Shown here piece after piece: positions 60,828 through 64,000 of a stretch of DNA of 64,000 bases. A program made the position numbers and the translations under genes. How positions within the stretch are numbered: position 1 is the stretch's first letter; the number at the start of each line of letters is the position of its first letter. The notes under the pieces were generated by a model. It was not told the origin of the DNA, did no database searches, and saw nothing but the letters and a program-made list of their open reading frames with translations. Source of the stretch: Flavobacterium johnsoniae (GTDB taxonomy: Bacteria; Bacteroidota; Bacteroidia; Flavobacteriales; Flavobacteriaceae). The stretch is from NCBI RefSeq assembly GCF_001879205.1, contig NZ_MLFK01000009.1, positions 1 to 64,000 on the forward strand. Reading direction: 5' to 3'.

Positions 60828-62831
60828 ATGAAAAGATATATAAAAAATAAAATTACAAGACTGGTGCCTTTTGTGGCATTGGCTGTGCTGTCTGGTTCTT
60901 GTTCAAAAGATTTTCTCGAAGCAGATCCGCTTTCGTTTTACGAACCTGAAACTACATTTTCTACCGAAGCCGGGCTGCAGGCAACCTTAGCTCTTTGCGA
61001 CAAACAATTGCGTAATAATTATATTCACTTTGGTTATTCGGGGGTGAGTGTGCCTATTGGTACAGAGTATCTTTTCTCTGATATGGCGCAATATGGAAAA
61101 ACGGATACGGGCAGTAATATTGCTGATTATGCGAATACTATTGTTCCTACCGGAGATTTTCGAAGAGATGCAGGCGGCGAATCGATTTATCTTGGGTTTC
61201 TTTGGACTGAAGCCTATACTGGTATTAAGAATGCAAATACCGTATTATCATTTATTGGTAATGTGAAAACTTTATCAGAAGAAGTTAAAAATAAATATAT
61301 CGGACAGGCTTATTTTCACAGAGCCTACCGTTATCTTAATCTGGTTTATCAGTTTGGAGATATTCCTTTGATTACTAAAATCTTGTCAGTTCCTAAACAG
61401 AGTTATTATTCTACTAAAAAAGAAGCTATCATTGAAATGATTACAGCCGATATGGAGAAAGCTGTACAATTTGTACCGGAACAGTCAAAAATAGGATATG
61501 TAGGTATGGTCAGTAAAGGTGCATGTCGTCAGTTACTAATTAAATGTTACTTAGCGTCAGGTAAATTTGCCGAAGCAGAAGCACAGGCTAATATTTTGAT
61601 TAACCAATCAGGTTATTCTTTGGTACAGAATACTTTAGGTATTTTTGATCCGGGAGGGAATCCAACGGCATGGCCTATTACCAGAAATGTGATCTGGGAT
61701 TTACACAGACCTGAAAACAAGGTGATTTCTGCTAATACTGAGGCTATCCTGGTAGCACCAAATGGAGGAGCTCAATCATTTTTAGCATTTTCTTCAATGA
61801 GAATTTTTGGACCTAACTGGAATGATGCCAATTTAATTACTCCTGACGGTAAAACTGCAGCACCGCGTTTTCCATTGACAGATAAGACTAATTACAATGC
61901 AAAATACGATTATCAAAGAGCAATAGGCCGTGGTATTGGTACGATCAGCGGTTCTTACTATTCACAGCATCCTATGTGGGTTGTAAATAATATTGAAGAT
62001 AAGCAGGATCTTAGACACAACAGCACAGTTGGAAACTGGGTGAATATGGAAGATCTTAAATATGCTCCGGGAGCAGGCGGCAGTGCTACGTGGGCTGGAC
62101 AAAACTTTAGAATGAAGGATGCATCAGGCAAGTTGTTAGCACAGGATTCTATTCGTGACTGGTTTGATTTTCCACATTATAAAATCTTTTATCACGATGT
62201 TGTAGCCGAAGCGAATCCGGCAGCAAATGATTTTCAGGGTGCTACTGCAGGAGCAAGCGCGCACATGTACATCTATCGCTTAGCTGAGACTTATTTATTA
62301 CGTGCAGAGGCTCGTTTTTATCAAGGTAATGCTTCTGGAGCAGCTCAGGATGTAAATGCGGTAAGAGCAAGAGCAAAAGCTTCGCAAATGTATACTACAG
62401 TAACTATTGGTGATATTTGTGCAGAAAGAGGAAGAGAACTTTATCTGGAAGAATGGAGAAATGTCGAGCTAAAACGTATTTCGCACTGTCTTGCCATGAG
62501 CGGAAAACCAGATGAGTGGGGACATACCTACAGTAAAGACAATTGGGATAAACAAGCAGGAACAGATGCAACAGGCGGAAGTTATTGGTACCAGCGTATT
62601 GTACATTATACGCTTTACAACAAATATCCGGCAGGTATTTCTCTTAAACCAGGTGTAAAATTTTATACTATGGACAAGCGTAATAATTACTGGCCAATTC
62701 CGTATAGACTGGCTATTGAACCTAATATTAAAGGCCAGTTAAGTCAGAACTTTGGTTATGACGGATATAATCCAGCCGTTAAAGTTTGGGATAAATGGGA
62801 GGATGCTGTTGCAGACGAAAGTAAAATTTAA
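60828..62831 (+). CDS. SusD/RagB family surface glycan-binding lipoprotein
   Basis: The 667-residue lipoprotein has an anchor Cys25 (VLSGSC, then SKDFLEADPLSFYEPETTF). It is all-helical with TPR-like units (YIGQAYFHRAYRYLNLVYQF; GACRQLLIKCYLASGKFAEA) and the conserved SusD C-terminal region IYRLAETYLLRAEARFYQGN followed by ERGRELYLEEWRNVELKRI. It forms the lid of the SusC transporter and binds the oligosaccharide. It is longer than the usual 500-600 residues owing to inserts in the middle. It is co-transcribed with susC and closed by a strong terminator. Confidence 0.95.
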   Translation: MKRYIKNKITRLVPFVALAVLSGSCSKDFLEADPLSFYEPETTFSTEAGLQATLALCDKQLRNNYIHFGYSGVSVPIGTEYLFSDMAQYGKTDTGSNIADYANTIVPTGDFRRDAGGESIYLGFLWTEAYTGIKNANTVLSFIGNVKTLSEEVKNKYIGQAYFHRAYRYLNLVYQFGDIPLITKILSVPKQSYYSTKKEAIIEMITADMEKAVQFVPEQSKIGYVGMVSKGACRQLLIKCYLASGKFAEAEAQANILINQSGYSLVQNTLGIFDPGGNPTAWPITRNVIWDLHRPENKVISANTEAILVAPNGGAQSFLAFSSMRIFGPNWNDANLITPDGKTAAPRFPLTDKTNYNAKYDYQRAIGRGIGTISGSYYSQHPMWVVNNIEDKQDLRHNSTVGNWVNMEDLKYAPGAGGSATWAGQNFRMKDASGKLLAQDSIRDWFDFPHYKIFYHDVVAEANPAANDFQGATAGASAHMYIYRLAETYLLRAEARFYQGNASGAAQDVNAVRARAKASQMYTTVTIGDICAERGRELYLEEWRNVELKRISHCLAMSGKPDEWGHTYSKDNWDKQAGTDATGGSYWYQRIVHYTLYNKYPAGISLKPGVKFYTMDKRNNYWPIPYRLAIEPNIKGQLSQNFGYDGYNPAVKVWDKWEDAVADESKI

Positions 62832-62901
62832 ATCTTATAATCAAAGTTTTAAAAACAAAATAGTAAAATAAGCAACTTCTGTTTTAAAAGAATGCTAAAG
62901 T

Positions 62902-62932
62902 AAAAAGCGAGTTAATTTAACTCGCTTTTTTT
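62902..62932 (+). terminator. Terminator after susCD
   Basis: AAAAAGCGAGTTAA and TTAACTCGCTTTTT form a long stem with minimal loop, followed by T. Confidence 0.85.
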
Positions 62933-62990
62933 GTTTTTATGATATTTTATAAAGAGTGAGACAAGTTTAAAGATTGCTTAGCAAAAAAAT

Positions 62991-63145
62991 GCTCCTGTGG
63001 AGCATAATATCGATAGGAATTGCACACCCTTGATTTCAAGATCCATAGGAGCGAAACATATATTGTATGAAATATTCCGCTCCTATGGAGCTCTATGTGT
63101 ATGGAAATAAATTAAGCTATAAAGATGCAGCTCCTATGGAGCTTT
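62991..63145. repeat. Interspersed GCTCC/GGAGC element, full copy 2
   Basis: About 155 bp with the same plan as 51879-52038: GCTCCTGTGGAGC (62991-63003), ATCCATAGGAGCG (about 63041-63053), GCTCCTATGGAGC (63079-63091) and GCTCCTATGGAGC (63130-63142). The linkers TTGATTTCAAG, GAGCGAAACA and TCTATGTGTATGGAAATAAATT match copy 1 with few changes. The rest of the 62933-63524 spacer is AT-rich and ends in the promoter region of the last gene. Confidence 0.7.
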
Positions 63146-63351
63146 CATACCAAAATCTGAAATCAAAAAACGAGTGAGATTTCTTATTCTAAATCGCCAT
63201 CAATAAAAATCAACTTAAACCATTTGAGATTTATTAAGGTTTTGGTTCTTAGTGTTTTAAATACTACGTAAATTTTTCTCGTTTTTTTTATTGATAACAT
63301 TTTTTTAGCCTAAAAAATGTACCTAAAACTTAATGATTGGATTTTTGTGTA

Positions 63352-63403
63352 CCCAAAATCGTACGTAATTACTCCCTATGAAAATTCTTATTAATCACCT
63401 TTG
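63352..63403 (+). promoter_or_regulatory. Shared glycan-locus promoter motif, copy before last lipoprotein gene
   Basis: CCCAAAATCGTA, then CGTAATTACTCC, and 20 bp later the -7-like box CACCTTTG (63396-63403). The block from TTACTCC to TTTG has exactly the same length (28 bp beyond TTACTCC) as in front of susC. Confidence 0.55.
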
Positions 63404-63475
63404 TAATGTCAATTGATGCTGATTTTGAGTACTATAGGAAGTTTTCTGTTTCAGTACCAATTGATATAACTATCT

Positions 63476-63507
63476 ATTATTTACTAACCATTAATTATTT
63501 ACTAACC
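63476..63507 (+). repeat. 14-bp direct repeat in 5' leader
   Basis: ATTATTTACTAACC occurs at 63476-63489 and 63494-63507, just before the lipoprotein start codon. It may be a slippage product or part of the leader. Confidence 0.5.
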
Positions 63508-63524
63508 TTAAAAAGTTTTAAAAA

Positions 63525-64000
63525 ATGAAAAAACTATTAAAATTAACAAGTTTATTATTTGTTACAGCATTAGTGTTTAATTCCTGCGAAAAGGAGCAGG
63601 ATCCAAATGAGGCGCAAAGCGTTAACAAAGAACTCCCTCAAACTGTGGATGAAAATGCAGCCTCAGCTGATGCTCCAAAAGGAGGAAATGTCACGGCAAG
63701 AGGTACAGCCGCGGCCAGAACAATTACATTGCAAACCAATACGCTATCGTGTCCCGGCGGATTGTGTACTTCCTATGGTGTTTGGTCAACCGGAGTTTAT
63801 ACCGTTTGGTTCCAAATGAAATTTAATAATGGATTTTATTGGAGCAGAGGCGGTAAATGCGGCTACGGAATCTTAATTGGAGATCAAAATACCGGAGGCG
63901 ATCCAGGATGGGATGGTAATGGAGGTAGTGCCAGATTTATGTGGTATTGCCCAAGTGGTTCAAACACTGCAAAAGGGAGTGGTGCTTATTTACAGCCTTA
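63525..64000 (+). CDS. Lipoprotein with polysaccharide-lyase-like jelly-roll domain (3' truncated by window)
   Basis: The frame runs from ATG 63525 to the window end (158 complete codons) without a stop. The signal peptide ends at Cys21 (ALVFNSC, then EKEQDPNE), followed by an Ala/Glu/Asn linker. The visible domain reads GVWSTGVYTVWFQMKFNNGF, YWSRGGKCGYGILIGDQNTG and SARFMWYCPSGS. The 'F-F--GF-W-RGGK--G' and 'SAR-MW' strands resemble concanavalin-A-like lyases of the PL14/alginate-lyase type, with extra Cys pairs. That assignment is inference because the catalytic part lies beyond the window. The promoter motif is shared with susC, so it probably belongs to the same regulon. Confidence 0.7.
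   Translation, partial: MKKLLKLTSLLFVTALVFNSCEKEQDPNEAQSVNKELPQTVDENAASADAPKGGNVTARGTAAARTITLQTNTLSCPGGLCTSYGVWSTGVYTVWFQMKFNNGFYWSRGGKCGYGILIGDQNTGGDPGWDGNGGSARFMWYCPSGSNTAKGSGAYLQP

Overview
The window looks like a piece of a Flavobacterium-type chromosome (Bacteroidota). The DNA is AT-rich. Several promoters fit the flavobacterial pattern TTG-N17-20-TAnnTTTG. Many exported proteins are lipoproteins, one gene encodes a type IX secretion (T9SS) C-terminal domain, and SusC/SusD, HmuY and LytTR-type genes are present. No rRNA, tRNA, insertion sequence, CRISPR array or phage genes were seen.

Layout. 0-1.8 kb: three tandem copies of a small exported-protein gene, the middle one broken. 1.8-6.7 kb: a Crp/Fnr regulator, a CPBP membrane protease, a very acidic small protein, a universal stress protein and a KAS III enzyme. 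7-14.8 kb: a LytS/LytTR two-component pair followed by a complete RND efflux operon (adaptor, pump, outer-membrane channel). 14.9-19.1 kb: an unknown protein, a TetR-controlled short-chain dehydrogenase and an SDR/AraC pair. 19.2-26 kb: a haem-uptake locus on the minus strand (TonB receptor, two HmuY proteins and three further exported proteins, one apparently HmuY-like). 26.5-34 kb: a lipoprotein, an alkyladenine glycosylase, a polysaccharide deacetylase, a BlaI/M56 signalling pair, an unusual FAD monooxygenase and another lipoprotein. 34-35 kb: an orphan IlvN-like gene behind two tandem isoleucine attenuators. 35-42 kb: a LysR regulator divergent from a second RND operon. 42-45.8 kb: Crp/Fnr, MFS and LLM oxidoreductase genes. 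45.9-49.6 kb: the oxidative pentose phosphate operon gnd-zwf-pgl. 50-52 kb: small exported proteins and a GNAT enzyme. 52.4-64 kb: a glycan-utilisation region with a secreted GH87-like beta-helix protein, a SusC/SusD pair and a lyase-like lipoprotein cut by the window end, with a DoxD/DoxA-type protein inserted on the opposite strand.

The observation most worth following is at 34.65-34.95 kb on the minus strand. A consensus promoter is followed by a 16-codon leader peptide rich in Ile (MKNLINISIISIIIIR), an intrinsic terminator, a second Ile-rich leader of 18 codons (MKNSVQNIISTIIIIRLF), a second intrinsic terminator, and then a stand-alone IlvN-like ACT-domain gene with no ilvB beside it. 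This reads as a double transcription attenuator sensing isoleucyl-tRNA in series.

Other regulatory structure: a duplicated palindrome in front of both the TetR gene and its SDR neighbour; three adjacent ACTAAT/ATTAGT dyads in front of blaI; LytTR-like direct repeats before the first RND operon; and a shared promoter motif at identical spacing in front of susC and the last lipoprotein gene. A repeat family of about 155 bp, built from GCTCC/GGAGC dyads, occurs in two full copies bracketing the 52-63 kb glycan region and in one degenerate cluster near 28.8 kb.
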